Notes: a model not told the origin generated them from the letters alone. A DNA stretch of 64,000 nt from Candidatus Phycorickettsia trachydisci (GCF_003015145.1 NZ_CP027845.1:806001-870000); one strand, 5' to 3'. Numbered from the stretch's first letter, positions 45,292 through 54,939 are shown. Program-made: numbers and translations.

Positions 45292-46380
45292 ATGTTCAGA
45301 ACAATACTTAACTTTATTATTTGGCTAATAAAATGGATTAGGAGATGGTTTTTAGGAGATATTGCCACCGCTTTAGCTAAAAAAGATCTTGACCTTATAC
45401 AAAAACTTATTCAGCTAGGCGCTGATCCAAATTTCATGAGCTCTGGAGGCGAAACACTTTTACATATAGCATCTGCAAAAGGTGATATAAGCTTATTACG
45501 CATTCTTTTATCTCACGGAGCAAATATTCGAGCTAAAAACACACATAATAAATCCGTATTTGAGGTTGCCGCTAATTCAGAAGTACTAGAAATTCTTAAA
45601 GCACACATTATATCTTTACCAAAATCTAGTTTAACAAAACAACCAATTGATGAAATTGTTCAACAAGAAACCCAAACAACTATACGCAAAGAAAATTTAG
45701 GGAAGCTTTTGCATGATGCAATATTAAAAAACGACAAAACGCAAGTTAAAGATCTCTTAAATCAAGGCGCTAATATTGAATCGTTAAACATTAAAGGACA
45801 AACTCCCCTATATGCCGCATTGAGTAATGATCGATTAGAAATTGCTGGTATTCTACTAAAAGAAGGAGCCATGATACAAGAACCTAATGCAGCAAAAAAT
45901 CTTGCAATTCATCTTGCTGCCTCAAGAGGAGATATCGAACAAGTAAAGACTTTAACTGACAAAGATCCAAACTCTGTAAGTAAACAAGATACAGAGGGAA
46001 AAACACCTTTACATTATGTCGCTCCTACAAATCACGTTGAAGTAGCTCAAATACTTTGCGATAAAGGTGCTGATGTAAATGCACTGGATCATAAGCACAA
46101 TACACCTTTACATGATGCTGCCACTACCCCTCATAATAATAAAGAAATGGTGAAATTTTTAGTAGAAAGAGGAGCACATGTCGAATCTAAAAATATAGAA
46201 GGTCAAAAGCCTTTAGATATTGCTAAAATTGTTAAGCTAGGAGCCGCAATAAAAAACTTTGAAGCTATAGTTGAAAAACGAGTAAAACGTGGTGAAACAC
46301 AAGTAAAACAAACGGTTAACAGGATAGAACATACATTACATTCCTTACATCACACTTCCTCATCAAACCATGATAGATAA
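45292..46380 (+). CDS. Ankyrin-repeat protein with amphipathic N-terminus (362 aa)
   Basis: The N-terminus MFRTILNFIIWLIKWIRRW is a strongly hydrophobic and basic helix without a cleavage site, more like a membrane-binding segment than a signal peptide. Ankyrin units follow at about residues 25-90 and 140-315, with a polar linker between them (TPLHYVAPTNHVEVAQILC is the best unit). The C-terminal 40 residues are polar with several Lys and His. Same orientation as its ankyrin neighbour, about 105 bp downstream. Likely host-directed by family; unproven. Confidence 0.87.
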   Translation: MFRTILNFIIWLIKWIRRWFLGDIATALAKKDLDLIQKLIQLGADPNFMSSGGETLLHIASAKGDISLLRILLSHGANIRAKNTHNKSVFEVAANSEVLEILKAHIISLPKSSLTKQPIDEIVQQETQTTIRKENLGKLLHDAILKNDKTQVKDLLNQGANIESLNIKGQTPLYAALSNDRLEIAGILLKEGAMIQEPNAAKNLAIHLAASRGDIEQVKTLTDKDPNSVSKQDTEGKTPLHYVAPTNHVEVAQILCDKGADVNALDHKHNTPLHDAATTPHNNKEMVKFLVERGAHVESKNIEGQKPLDIAKIVKLGAAIKNFEAIVEKRVKRGETQVKQTVNRIEHTLHSLHHTSSSNHDR

Positions 46381-46516
46381 AACTTTACATAATTCTTATA
46401 ATAAAAAGTAATTCGCACATTATGAATATACTATAAATAGTATTGTCATTTTATAATTCTTTTGATAAGCTTTAATTATAGTTTTATAAACTAATCATAT
46501 CATTAAATCACAAGAT

Positions 46517-47110
46517 ATGCACCATAACGTTATAAGGTTTATATTCATATGTCTTTTGCTTTTCCAATGCAACGCTAAACCACCTCATACAACCGATGTA
46601 GAAAAAAACATCTCCGATAAGACGGTACGCATAAATCTGGAAGGATACCAAGTACAATTTGATTTTAAAGGCCACCAGAAAGAGCGAGAAATTGTTTATA
46701 GGTATTACGAAAGTAGTATTAAAAAAAATTACATACCTAAAAAAGAAGAAATAGGCATAGAACTATATGATATTGATAACGATGGCAATTTAGAAATCCT
46801 AAGTTATTTAGAGAGCTCTGGTTGGTGCGGTAGTTTAGGATGTGATTTTAGCATATTTAAAAAAGTCCCAGATAAGAAAGATAATTATGTATATCAACCG
46901 ATTTATTGGGGGGACCCTCAAGAAAATAAAAGTCCAGGCATAATAGTCCATAAGAATATTATCATATCCAGAAATACCACTTTAGGAATGTATGACTTTT
47001 TATTTGAAGGTGGAGACGGCGATGTATCTATCTGGCAATGGAAGGGTGGTTATTATGATTTTTTAGTAAATTTAAGTGAACAACAAGTATTAAAATTAAA
47101 AGGTAAATAA
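46517..47110 (+). CDS. Exported protein of unknown function (197 aa)
   Basis: A hydrophobic signal sequence (NVIRFIFICLLLFQC) directs export; the Cys at its end lacks a canonical lipobox, so a lipid anchor is possible but not clear. The mature part has DIDNDGNLEIL, an FG-GAP/calcium-loop-like motif, followed by SGWCGSLGCDFSIF. This C-G-x-x-G-C arrangement resembles small bacterial exported proteins of unknown role. It ends 2 bp before the muramidase-like gene, so the two are co-translated. The pairing suggests it may guard against, or work with, that enzyme; this is inference only. Confidence 0.75.
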   Translation: MHHNVIRFIFICLLLFQCNAKPPHTTDVEKNISDKTVRINLEGYQVQFDFKGHQKEREIVYRYYESSIKKNYIPKKEEIGIELYDIDNDGNLEILSYLESSGWCGSLGCDFSIFKKVPDKKDNYVYQPIYWGDPQENKSPGIIVHKNIIISRNTTLGMYDFLFEGGDGDVSIWQWKGGYYDFLVNLSEQQVLKLKGK

Positions 47111-47112
47111 CT

Positions 47113-48348
47113 ATGACAAAAGAAGATGGAAATAAGCATTGGAAATTTAAAGCAAGTGGCGATTATTATAAAGACCTTGCAATGAGAGAGTCTAGTAATC
47201 AACCAAACAAGAAAAATAAGCTTGGGTATAAGGGGCTATATCAAATGGGAGATGCAGCTCTAATCGATACCGGCTATATATCTCGCGATACAAAACAATG
47301 GACGGGTAAACATGGGATGGATTGTGAAGAAGATTTTCTTCATAATAGAGTAGTTCAGAATATAGCAATTAGAGAGTATCACAAAATAGTTTGGGGATAC
47401 CTTAAAAGCCATCATCAATACGAAGGTCAAGTTATTAAAGGTATAAAGCTTACTAAAGCCGGTATGATATCTGCTGCGCATTTGGTAGGATCGGATAGAC
47501 TGAAACAATTTATTGACACACAGGGGCAAGAAGATAAAGATGATGGAAACAAGATAAAATGTTCTCAATATTTGCAAGATTTTTCTGGTTATGATATTGA
47601 CTATTCTATAGATGGCTTGATTGAAGAGCTTAAAACTCAACAAGATCAGCTCAAAAAATTAGAAGAAAATTTTAGTCAGATATTCTTAGAACCTCTCAAG
47701 GCTTGTCCAGAACAATTTTTTGCAAAGCTCTTAAAAGATTATACTGCCAATAGATTTCTTGCTCTTATTAATAAGTACGCAAAAGCTGCAGATAAAGCTT
47801 TAGAGGAAAAAGTAGCAGAATTAAAAATAAAAACTCAGAAAGATATGGAAGATATCTCTCAATCTTGCCAAGCGGAATTTGATGCAGCTAAAGCTGCAAT
47901 GATAGCACAAGGTCAAGCAGAAGCACATGCCGTTTTTGAACAACGTAAAGCACAAGCTCAAGGTGAATTGATTGGTTGTGGAGAATCTCTCTCTATACAT
48001 ATAACTAATGCTGACTTTGTAGCTCAAAAAAATGCAGAAATTAGAGCAGCATTAGATGCCTTAAAAAGTCAATTGGAAGCTAAAATGGCTGCTACTCAGC
48101 AAGAAAAAGAACAAGAAACTCAAGAACTAATTACAAAGTATATAAAAGATAACAAAACAGCAAAACAAGATACTTTAGAAAAATGTAATAGCCTTCTCAA
48201 AGAATGTCTAGCAAAAGTAGAGCTAGAAGCTCAAAAAGGTAGTCAAGCGGACTTAAATAAAGCAAATGAAAATATAGAAGAAAATTTGGAAAATTTCGCC
48301 CAATTGCTCGGTTTAGGTGGGGATGAAGTCTCAGAAGCTTCTATATAA
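47113..48348 (+). CDS. Muramidase-like protein with C-terminal coiled coil (411 aa)
   Basis: The first 170 residues look like a lysozyme/transglycosylase-fold domain. Glu26 in LAMRESSNQ is in the catalytic position, followed by LGYKGLYQMGDAALIDTGY, WTGKHGM, FLHNRVVQNIAIREY and AGMISAAHLVG; this is the layout of phage- and secretion-associated peptidoglycan hydrolases. There is no signal peptide. The C-terminal 230 residues are charged, Ala/Gln/Glu-rich and probably coiled coil. A cytosolic muramidase domain without its own export signal suggests delivery by a secretion system or a phage-derived origin. It is coupled to the exported protein encoded immediately upstream. Confidence 0.78.
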   Translation: MTKEDGNKHWKFKASGDYYKDLAMRESSNQPNKKNKLGYKGLYQMGDAALIDTGYISRDTKQWTGKHGMDCEEDFLHNRVVQNIAIREYHKIVWGYLKSHHQYEGQVIKGIKLTKAGMISAAHLVGSDRLKQFIDTQGQEDKDDGNKIKCSQYLQDFSGYDIDYSIDGLIEELKTQQDQLKKLEENFSQIFLEPLKACPEQFFAKLLKDYTANRFLALINKYAKAADKALEEKVAELKIKTQKDMEDISQSCQAEFDAAKAAMIAQGQAEAHAVFEQRKAQAQGELIGCGESLSIHITNADFVAQKNAEIRAALDALKSQLEAKMAATQQEKEQETQELITKYIKDNKTAKQDTLEKCNSLLKECLAKVELEAQKGSQADLNKANENIEENLENFAQLLGLGGDEVSEASI

Positions 48349-48375
48349 CATGCAAAATAGAGATTGGATGTAATA

Positions 48376-49053
48376 CTAAAGCAATAGGTTAGACTTAAAG
48401 CTAAATATCTTATTACCGCCAATAATGACATGATCATGTACGCTTATATCAAAAGGTGCGCATGCCTTCACGATAATTTTAGTAAGCTCAATATCTGCCT
48501 TAGAAGGCTTTGGATTTCCACTAGGATGATTATGCACCAAGATCAGCGCCCCTGCTCCATAAAATAAGCTTTTACGAATAACTTCACGAGGATAAATTGC
48601 AGTTTGATCTATAGTCCCCCAAGTTTGAACTTCATCAGCAATTAAAACATTTTTTTTATTCAAAAATAATATTCTAAATTGCTCGATAGAGTTATTACCC
48701 ATATGAGATTTTAAATAATCTACAACTGCACTCCAAGCACCTAAAATATTTTCTTTTTTTACTTCTTTATCAATAATCATTCGACGAGATAACTCCTTAA
48801 TCAAGGCAAACATTATATACATGCTCGTATTTGCCCCTTCAACCTCAAGCAAATTACATACATCACAAGCAATTAAAGCCTTGATACTCCCAAAAGAACG
48901 CAATAACTTTTTAGCAAGGGGTTTTACATCACGTCTTGGCACAACGTGAAACAGTAACAACTCTAATAACTCGTAATCTTCATAGCTTTCAGGGTCAGAC
49001 TTTAAAAATTTATTTTTAACCCTCTGTCTATGTCCTACGTGATCTATGCTCAT
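48376..49053 (-). CDS. radC: RadC-family JAB-domain protein
   Basis: RadC/MPN-domain protein (225 aa). An N-terminal helix-hairpin-helix region (GHRQRVKNKFLKSDPESYEDYELLELLLFH) precedes the JAMM metal site HNHPSGNPKPSKAD. RadC's once-supposed role in repair is doubtful; the enzymatic target is unknown. Its start ATG overlaps the stop of map by 4 bp (ATGA), so the two are coupled. Confidence 0.93.
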   Translation of the reverse strand: MSIDHVGHRQRVKNKFLKSDPESYEDYELLELLLFHVVPRRDVKPLAKKLLRSFGSIKALIACDVCNLLEVEGANTSMYIMFALIKELSRRMIIDKEVKKENILGAWSAVVDYLKSHMGNNSIEQFRILFLNKKNVLIADEVQTWGTIDQTAIYPREVIRKSLFYGAGALILVHNHPSGNPKPSKADIELTKIIVKACAPFDISVHDHVIIGGNKIFSFKSNLLL

Positions 49054-49829
49054 AATACAGGCGCATGCAAGCCTTTAGGTGATAATGTAAATATTTCATA
49101 ACCCGCACTTGTAACAGCCACGGTATGCTCAAACTGAGCAGATAATGATCGATCCTTAGTCATAGCAGTCCAACCATCCACCTTACTTACTATAGTCTCA
49201 TAACTACCCGCATTAATCATGGGCTCTATAGTAAAAAACATTCCTTCTTCCATGATAGGCCCTGTACCTTTTTGACCAAAATGAAAGACGTTAGGTGCTT
49301 CATGAAACCTACGACCAATACCATGACCTACAAAATCTCTTACTACTGAAAATTTTTGTTTTTCTATATATGACTGTATAGCATAACCAATATCCCCAAA
49401 CCTTGCTCCAGGACTAACTTGTTCAATACCAAGCAGCATTGCTTCATAAGTAGCCTCAACTAATCTTTTTGCCTTAACAGAAGGACTGCCAACATAAAAC
49501 ATACGGCTTGTATCGCCATGCCAACCATCTAAAATGACCGTGACATCAATATTCAAAATATCTCCATTGATAAGAACTCGATCGCTAGGTATCCCATGAC
49601 AGACAACATGATTTAAAGAAGTACAAATTGATTTCGGAAATCCTTTGTAATTTAAAGGAGCTGGAATAGCACCATGATCTACTATAAATTTATGACATAA
49701 GTCATTGAGATAATTTGTTGTTACACCCTCTTTTACATAATCTGTAATATAATCTAGAACCTCAGCAGCAAGCTTTCCAGCTGCCCTCATGCCATTAAAA
49801 CCTTCAGGCCCGTATGATCTAATCTTCAC
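49050..49829 (-). CDS. map: Methionine aminopeptidase
   Basis: Type I enzyme that removes the initiator Met from nascent proteins (259 aa). Metal ligands are seen in order: DVTVILDGWHGDTSRMF (two Asp), the His of GHGIGRRFHEAP, FFTIEPM (Glu) and the last Glu in AQFEHTVAVT. Complete, no extension. First gene of a two-gene unit with radC. Confidence 0.96.
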   Translation of the reverse strand: MKIRSYGPEGFNGMRAAGKLAAEVLDYITDYVKEGVTTNYLNDLCHKFIVDHGAIPAPLNYKGFPKSICTSLNHVVCHGIPSDRVLINGDILNIDVTVILDGWHGDTSRMFYVGSPSVKAKRLVEATYEAMLLGIEQVSPGARFGDIGYAIQSYIEKQKFSVVRDFVGHGIGRRFHEAPNVFHFGQKGTGPIMEEGMFFTIEPMINAGSYETIVSKVDGWTAMTKDRSLSAQFEHTVAVTSAGYEIFTLSPKGLHAPVL

Positions 49830-49878
49830 TGTTTCAAATTTTAGTAATCAGTTAATTATAGACCATAGTTTAAACCAA

Positions 49879-51183
49879 CTAGCTATCAGTTTCAAATTTA
49901 TATTCTCTCACTTCCCCTAAAAGTAGTTCTCCATCATAAGTTTTACAAAGCAAATCTCTGGTTTCATCTGCAGCTTTAGCATAATCGTTCAAATCCGGAA
50001 AATAATATAAAAACATTTCTACATTGTACAAAGCTTGCGTTAATTCTAATTCGGTTTTTTCCTGATCATTGCCAGCTTTAACGGCATTGATAAAATCCTT
50101 CTCTTTTTCTTTTAATTTTTCTAATATTTTTGAATTACCACACGAAACTGAACTATTAGCCTCTCGTAAATTTTCACTCAAGTAGCGCAAAATCAGAGAT
50201 TTACCGAAGTAAATAGTAGAAATATCAACATCCCCTACGGCTAACTCTAAAGCATTATTGTACTCTCCCAAAGCTTCGTAATACAATTTCTTATTACTTA
50301 ATCTTTCAGCTTTAGCTATGAAAAAGCGCATTTTATAATCTAAGTTATGGCTTATTTCGTAAGCCTCTAAGTATTTATGTCCCGATTCTTTAAAAAAATG
50401 TTTTGCAAACAATCGATCCCCCCAAGATCCCAAAATATCAGCTGTTTTTTGTATAATGTTTAATTTTTCTTCACCCTGCTTTGCTAAACAAAACGCTATA
50501 TTATTTAATCCAATCGCATCATTATATTTCTCATCTTGAAAGAGCCTTTGCACAGCTGATTCTAAATCGCTTATCTCGTCACCATAGGTCAGTTGATATG
50601 CTTTAAGAAACTTAGTAGCTGCTTCATGATATTTGTCCTGGTAAAATAAATCTTGACCCCATTTTTTGAGAGAGTTTATTATGTTAGCTACTAATACTTT
50701 ATTATTGTTATCAATATTAGAGAATGAAAGAGCTTGCTTATAACTCGTTATAGCCTTCTGATAATCTGCATGAAAATATTTATAATTTCCCAAAGCATTT
50801 AAAGCAATGGCTCTATAATTATAATCTCGGGTTAAGCAGTAAACCTCCTCATATTTCTGAGCTGATCCTATAAAATCTCCTAACAGACCTAATTCTTTCC
50901 CCCATGTTCTCAAAATGTGTACTAAATACATTTTTGATAAGGTTAAGTGCATATCAGCTTTCACCAAACCGTGCCTATAAGAATCCGAATAATCAAAGAT
51001 ATCCACATATTCAAAATATCTATATACATCTGTTAAAAATTTAGATCGATAAGGAACGCTTACCGTAAATGTATTGACATCAAAATACTTTGCGTTCTTA
51101 ACATGTATTTTATTTTCATAAGCTGATAGCATGAAAATTGATACATTAGTGGTAGCTTGAGTAAAAAATTTAGATGAACTCAT
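49879..51183 (-). CDS. TPR-repeat protein of unknown function (434 aa)
   Basis: Residues about 90-390 consist of helical repeats of roughly 34-40 residues with the TPR pattern. The clearest are ALNALGNYKYFHADYQKAIT, WGQDLFYQDKYHEAATKFLK and AERLSNKKLYYEALGEYNNAL. The N-terminal 80 residues are rich in Tyr, Phe and Val and not recognised; there is no signal peptide or membrane span. TPR arrays bind peptides or other proteins. It may be a host-directed protein like the ankyrin family or a cytosolic scaffold. It stands alone, 49 bp upstream of map, on the same strand. Confidence 0.75.
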   Translation of the reverse strand: MSSSKFFTQATTNVSIFMLSAYENKIHVKNAKYFDVNTFTVSVPYRSKFLTDVYRYFEYVDIFDYSDSYRHGLVKADMHLTLSKMYLVHILRTWGKELGLLGDFIGSAQKYEEVYCLTRDYNYRAIALNALGNYKYFHADYQKAITSYKQALSFSNIDNNNKVLVANIINSLKKWGQDLFYQDKYHEAATKFLKAYQLTYGDEISDLESAVQRLFQDEKYNDAIGLNNIAFCLAKQGEEKLNIIQKTADILGSWGDRLFAKHFFKESGHKYLEAYEISHNLDYKMRFFIAKAERLSNKKLYYEALGEYNNALELAVGDVDISTIYFGKSLILRYLSENLREANSSVSCGNSKILEKLKEKEKDFINAVKAGNDQEKTELELTQALYNVEMFLYYFPDLNDYAKAADETRDLLCKTYDGELLLGEVREYKFETDS

Positions 51184-51430
51184 AACGTTATTGTACTTTA
51201 TGGATGAAGAATAAATAAATTTGTAACAAAAAGCAATATACCATTAACAATCACCTTTTCACAGTGATTAACTATAAGCTTTTAAGGTGGACTAAATTTT
51301 TCCTATACAATAATTTACATTCTCATCTCGGAACCAGACATTATGCATTGTTGAGAGAGCCTTATACAATTCTCATTGATTCCAAGAGAGTTATCAGTTA
51401 GAATTTATAGGCTATAACAACAATTAAACC

Positions 51431-52297
51431 ATGACTTTAAAAACATATATACTAGGCGTAGCTTGGTTTTTGCTGCATATTATCTGCGGAGCAACAAACG
51501 ATATTATAAGTAAGTTCTTAAGCTCAAGTTTAAATAGCTTTGAAATATCATTCTTCAGGTTTATTTTTAGTGCTGTCGGAATTTTACCTTTCGTGATTTA
51601 TCAAGGCAAGTCAGCTTTAAAAACTTCTAACTTTTTCATTCATATAATTAGGGGTATTTTGCTCTTTGGAGCCATGACAGCTTGGATCTATGGCCTTTCA
51701 ATGATAAATGTCACTACAGCAACAGTAATCGGTTTTTCTATACCGATATTTAACTTGAGCTTAGCAGCAATTTTTTTAAATGAAAAGATTTCGTGGCAAA
51801 GGCTTTGTGCTACGCTATTTGGTTTTATTGGAGTTGCCATCACTTTACACCCTTACTTAAAAGAATTTCATGCGCAAATTTTAGTAACCGTTCTTGCAGC
51901 AGCCAGCTTTGCTGCCCTTGATATTATTAACAAAAAATTTGTACAAGAAGAGTCTTTAACCTCTATGATATTCTATTCTTGCGCTATCACGGCTATCCTC
52001 TCTATCCCTCCTGCAATATCATATTGGAAAATGCCAGCATGGCAAGATTTAGCTCTATTATTCTTTTTAGGAGCTGTTAGCGCAAATTTAATGTTGTTTT
52101 TTTTACTCAAAGCTTTTTCTTTAATCGACGCAACCTCTGTAGGACCATACAGATATCTAGAAATACTGATATCATTTGCGGGTAGTTATTTTGTATTCAA
52201 TCAAATACCCCCCCAAAGCACATGGTACGGAGGCATTATTATCATTTTATCTGCGTGCTTTATACTTTATGCAGACACTAAGAACAAGAATTTATAG
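51431..52297 (+). CDS. DMT-superfamily (EamA) transporter
   Basis: Ten-span carrier (288 aa) built from two EamA repeats, with WFLLHIICGATNDIISKFL at the start of the first and AASFAALDIINKKFVQEE at the start of the second. Rickettsiales use relatives to import host metabolites such as S-adenosylmethionine, but the substrate here is not determined. It ends 2 bp before the MFS gene, so the two carriers are probably co-transcribed. The 247-bp upstream gap holds nothing recognisable beyond a weak hairpin at 51249-51269. Confidence 0.9.
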   Translation: MTLKTYILGVAWFLLHIICGATNDIISKFLSSSLNSFEISFFRFIFSAVGILPFVIYQGKSALKTSNFFIHIIRGILLFGAMTAWIYGLSMINVTTATVIGFSIPIFNLSLAAIFLNEKISWQRLCATLFGFIGVAITLHPYLKEFHAQILVTVLAAASFAALDIINKKFVQEESLTSMIFYSCAITAILSIPPAISYWKMPAWQDLALLFFLGAVSANLMLFFLLKAFSLIDATSVGPYRYLEILISFAGSYFVFNQIPPQSTWYGGIIIILSACFILYADTKNKNL

Positions 52298-52299
52298 CA

Positions 52300-53562
52300 A
52301 TGAGAGAGTTATTAGACAACAAAACTAACCTAACAGCAGTCACTGTTACATCTATTGTTAACATATTAGTTTGGTACGGCTACTCCTTGCTTGGTATTGC
52401 AGCTCCTCAAATTGGGGAAGCTTTTTTTCCGGCTCACAATGCTCAAGAGTCACTTTTGAGGGTTTTTTTATTGTTTGCAGCAGGTTATGTTGTAAGACCG
52501 CTTGGAGGTATTGTATTTGGTATTATAGGCGATAAATTAGGACGCAAAGTCGCTTTAAGCGCATCCATAATACTGATGTCTTCACCCACTTTTATTATAG
52601 GAATTCTCCCGGGATATAGTAAATTAGGCAACCTTTCGGCGACAATTATATTCATTGCTCGCCTTATGCAGGGAATCGCAATAGGAGGAGCCTTGACTTC
52701 AGCACTGTCATTTACCATAGAACACGTTGAAAACAAACATCGAGGCTTTGCAGGAAGTCTTAGTATGGCTGGAATTTGTATAGGAATATTCCTAGGATCT
52801 GTTGTCAGCGGCGGCGTTGAGGGCGTCGTTAGCTGTGAATGCTTTCATTCATGGGGATGGAGGGTTCCGTTTTTACTTGCTATATTAATGGTGCCAGTTG
52901 CCTTTTACATTATAAGGTATTTAGATGAAACTCCTGAATTTGAGCAAAATCAGAGATGTGATTTAATACAAGAACATCCTTTACTTTATGTTCTAACAAA
53001 CTATAAATCTAATGTTTTAATATCTATTTTCTTAAACGCTGCAGGCTCCATAGTGTTTTACTTTCAGGTAGTATACATACCTACCTACTTACACATACAA
53101 CGAGACTTTGATGACGGATTTGTAAATATTTTAGTTAACTGCACATACCTTGTGATGGGACTTGCAGCACTACTTGGTGGATATTTATCAGATATTTGTA
53201 ACAAGGTAAACATGTTTAGGGTTATATTGATTTTGCTATGCATTTTAATATTCCCAATGATGCACCTGTTTACTTCAGGCCACTTCAGCCATATCATCTT
53301 AGCACACTTAACCTTATCCACTTTGGCTGCATTTTATATCTCCGTCGAACAAGCTTTGCAGTGTCAAATATATCCTTCACACATCCGTAACACTGGTCTT
53401 TCAATATCATATAATCTTGCAACTACAGCTTTTGGTGGAACAACACCTTATATTATGCAAAAAGCTGCATCACTTGATGTAGGAGCAGCATATATTACCG
53501 TTGCTCTAATTTTAAGTCTAATAGCACTTTTTTATTTCCGTCGCGTAATGATAAAAGAATAA
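52300..53562 (+). CDS. MFS transporter, ProP/MHS-like
   Basis: Twelve-span major facilitator (420 aa). The signature loop reads GIIGDKLGRKVAL between spans 2 and 3, RLMQGIAIGGAL marks span 4, and the second-half loop has GGYLSDICNKV. The long periplasmic and central loops fit the metabolite:H+ symporter branch (ProP-like), many copies of which occur in Rickettsiales. Substrate unknown; osmolytes or organic acids are usual for the branch. Confidence 0.92.
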   Translation: MRELLDNKTNLTAVTVTSIVNILVWYGYSLLGIAAPQIGEAFFPAHNAQESLLRVFLLFAAGYVVRPLGGIVFGIIGDKLGRKVALSASIILMSSPTFIIGILPGYSKLGNLSATIIFIARLMQGIAIGGALTSALSFTIEHVENKHRGFAGSLSMAGICIGIFLGSVVSGGVEGVVSCECFHSWGWRVPFLLAILMVPVAFYIIRYLDETPEFEQNQRCDLIQEHPLLYVLTNYKSNVLISIFLNAAGSIVFYFQVVYIPTYLHIQRDFDDGFVNILVNCTYLVMGLAALLGGYLSDICNKVNMFRVILILLCILIFPMMHLFTSGHFSHIILAHLTLSTLAAFYISVEQALQCQIYPSHIRNTGLSISYNLATTAFGGTTPYIMQKAASLDVGAAYITVALILSLIALFYFRRVMIKE

Positions 53563-53621
53563 CTTGGTAGTCAAAACACAAATCACTATAATAATTTTTA
53601 TAGATACAAAATCGCAGCATC

Positions 53622-54164
53622 ATGAAAATTATATTAAATCTTATTTCTTGGGCCTTCAAACTTGCCGAAGCAAATAATGCACGTCTGTTTTTTATTGGCC
53701 AACTTTTACTCTCTGTCACAGCACTTTCGATGGCATACCTAGCAGAGCATCTCGGATTTAAGCCATGCCCCTTATGCTTATATGCAAGAGTGCCATACTT
53801 TTTAATAGCATTTATATCAATACTTGCTTTAGTAATTAGTAGATGGAGAAATTTCTTTTTAGTGTTAATTATAGGAATTTGCGGATTTAGTGTTGGCTTA
53901 GCAGCTTATCACAGCGCCATAGAATTCGGTTGGGTCGCACCTCTTGAAACCTGCAAAAGCGATACAAGTTTTGCTTTCTTATCCTTAGAAGAAATCAAGT
54001 CTAAACTTGAAAAAGGGGAGACGCAAATGCCGGATTGTTCCAAACCAGAACTTTTCATTTTAGGCATGTCAATGGCTCAATTAAACTTTATTTTAAACAG
54101 CTTTTTAGTTGTCGTTACCACAATAATTTTAAAAAGACGCATATGGACTTCAAAAACAAATTAA
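53622..54164 (+). CDS. dsbB: Disulfide bond formation protein DsbB
   Basis: Quinone-linked inner-membrane oxidase that recharges DsbA (180 aa). Four spans are visible. The first periplasmic pair is in GFKPCPLC, and the second pair is the Cys of PLETCKSD plus the one in MPDCSKPEL. The Arg after the first CxxC (LYARVPYF) that helps bind quinone is present. It overlaps coq7 by 22 bp, which joins two ubiquinone-related functions. Confidence 0.93.
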   Translation: MKIILNLISWAFKLAEANNARLFFIGQLLLSVTALSMAYLAEHLGFKPCPLCLYARVPYFLIAFISILALVISRWRNFFLVLIIGICGFSVGLAAYHSAIEFGWVAPLETCKSDTSFAFLSLEEIKSKLEKGETQMPDCSKPELFILGMSMAQLNFILNSFLVVVTTIILKRRIWTSKTN

Positions 54165-54658
54165 TTGAAGAAGCAATTAGAGTAAATCATGCGGGAGAAT
54201 ATGCTGCGAAACTAATTTATCAAAACCAAATTAGACGAGCAAAAACTGATGAGTTAAAACAAACTCTCTTGCACATGCTACATCAAGAAGAAAAACATTT
54301 AGAATTTTTCAATGAAGAAATAAAGAAACGCAATATCAGACCTACTGCACTATTACCTCTATGGAACATCTTATCAAAACTTTTGGGAAGCTTTAGTAAT
54401 CAAGAGAAGTATATGATGATGGTAACCCAGGTTGTTGAAGAAGTTATTGAGGAACATTATCAAAATCAAATAGATATGCTAGAGCGTTTTAAGGAACTCG
54501 AACTTGCTGATAAAATCAAAAAATTTATGCAAGAGGAAGTTGAACATAAGGATCTTGCAAGTACCAAACTGCACTCTTTAAGCTGGACCGACTACTTTTT
54601 ATCTAAAATAATTGAAAAGGGTTGCAGAACTGCTATTTTCTTAAGTAAAAAGATATAG
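54143..54658 (+). CDS. coq7: Demethoxyubiquinone hydroxylase Coq7
   Basis: Di-iron hydroxylase of ubiquinone synthesis (171 aa). Iron ligands lie in AIRVNHAGEYAAKLIYQ, EEKHLEFF, EEVIEEHYQNQ and EEVEHKDLA, as in the two-repeat Coq7 fold. A frame is open from 54035, but the conserved protein starts at ATG 54143 (MDFKNKLIEEAIRVNHAGE), inside the end of dsbB. It is the usual ubiquinone hydroxylase of alphaproteobacteria. Confidence 0.94.
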   Translation: MDFKNKLIEEAIRVNHAGEYAAKLIYQNQIRRAKTDELKQTLLHMLHQEEKHLEFFNEEIKKRNIRPTALLPLWNILSKLLGSFSNQEKYMMMVTQVVEEVIEEHYQNQIDMLERFKELELADKIKKFMQEEVEHKDLASTKLHSLSWTDYFLSKIIEKGCRTAIFLSKKI

Positions 54659-54661
54659 AAG

Positions 54662-54737
54662 TGGTGCCGCTAGAAGGAATCGAACCTTCGACCTCAGCAT
54701 TACCAATGATGCGCTCTAACCACTGAGCTATAGCGGC
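54662..54737 (-). tRNA. tRNA-Thr (GGT)
   Basis: Minus-strand cloverleaf of 76 nt. The acceptor GCCGCTA pairs with TAGCGGC, the anticodon loop is TTGGTAA with anticodon GGT, the T-arm is normal and CCA is encoded. It lies 3 bp from the end of the convergent coq7 gene. Confidence 0.96.
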
Positions 54738-54939
54738 CCTAAAATCAGTATATTAAACCAAAACACTAATAAGCGCAAGTAGATTGTTCTTTTATTTCAG
54801 AAGATTTATCACAGCTTTATTGGCTTAAACCATTAAAATTATCTAAAGATTTTTATCAACTTATCTGCACTTAGTATAAATTTAATTAAATTTTTAATAT
54901 ACATTGCCTAACTAGCCTTTAAATTTAATAATAATTTGC

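Noticed and set aside
51249-51269. Hairpin AATCAC…GTGATT as a terminator or operator
   Set aside because: Short AT-rich stem with no T-run and no gene ending next to it; expected by chance in such sequence.
54035-54142. Longer Coq7 start at 54035
   Set aside because: The extra residues are a shadow of dsbB; Coq7 conservation starts at ATG 54143.
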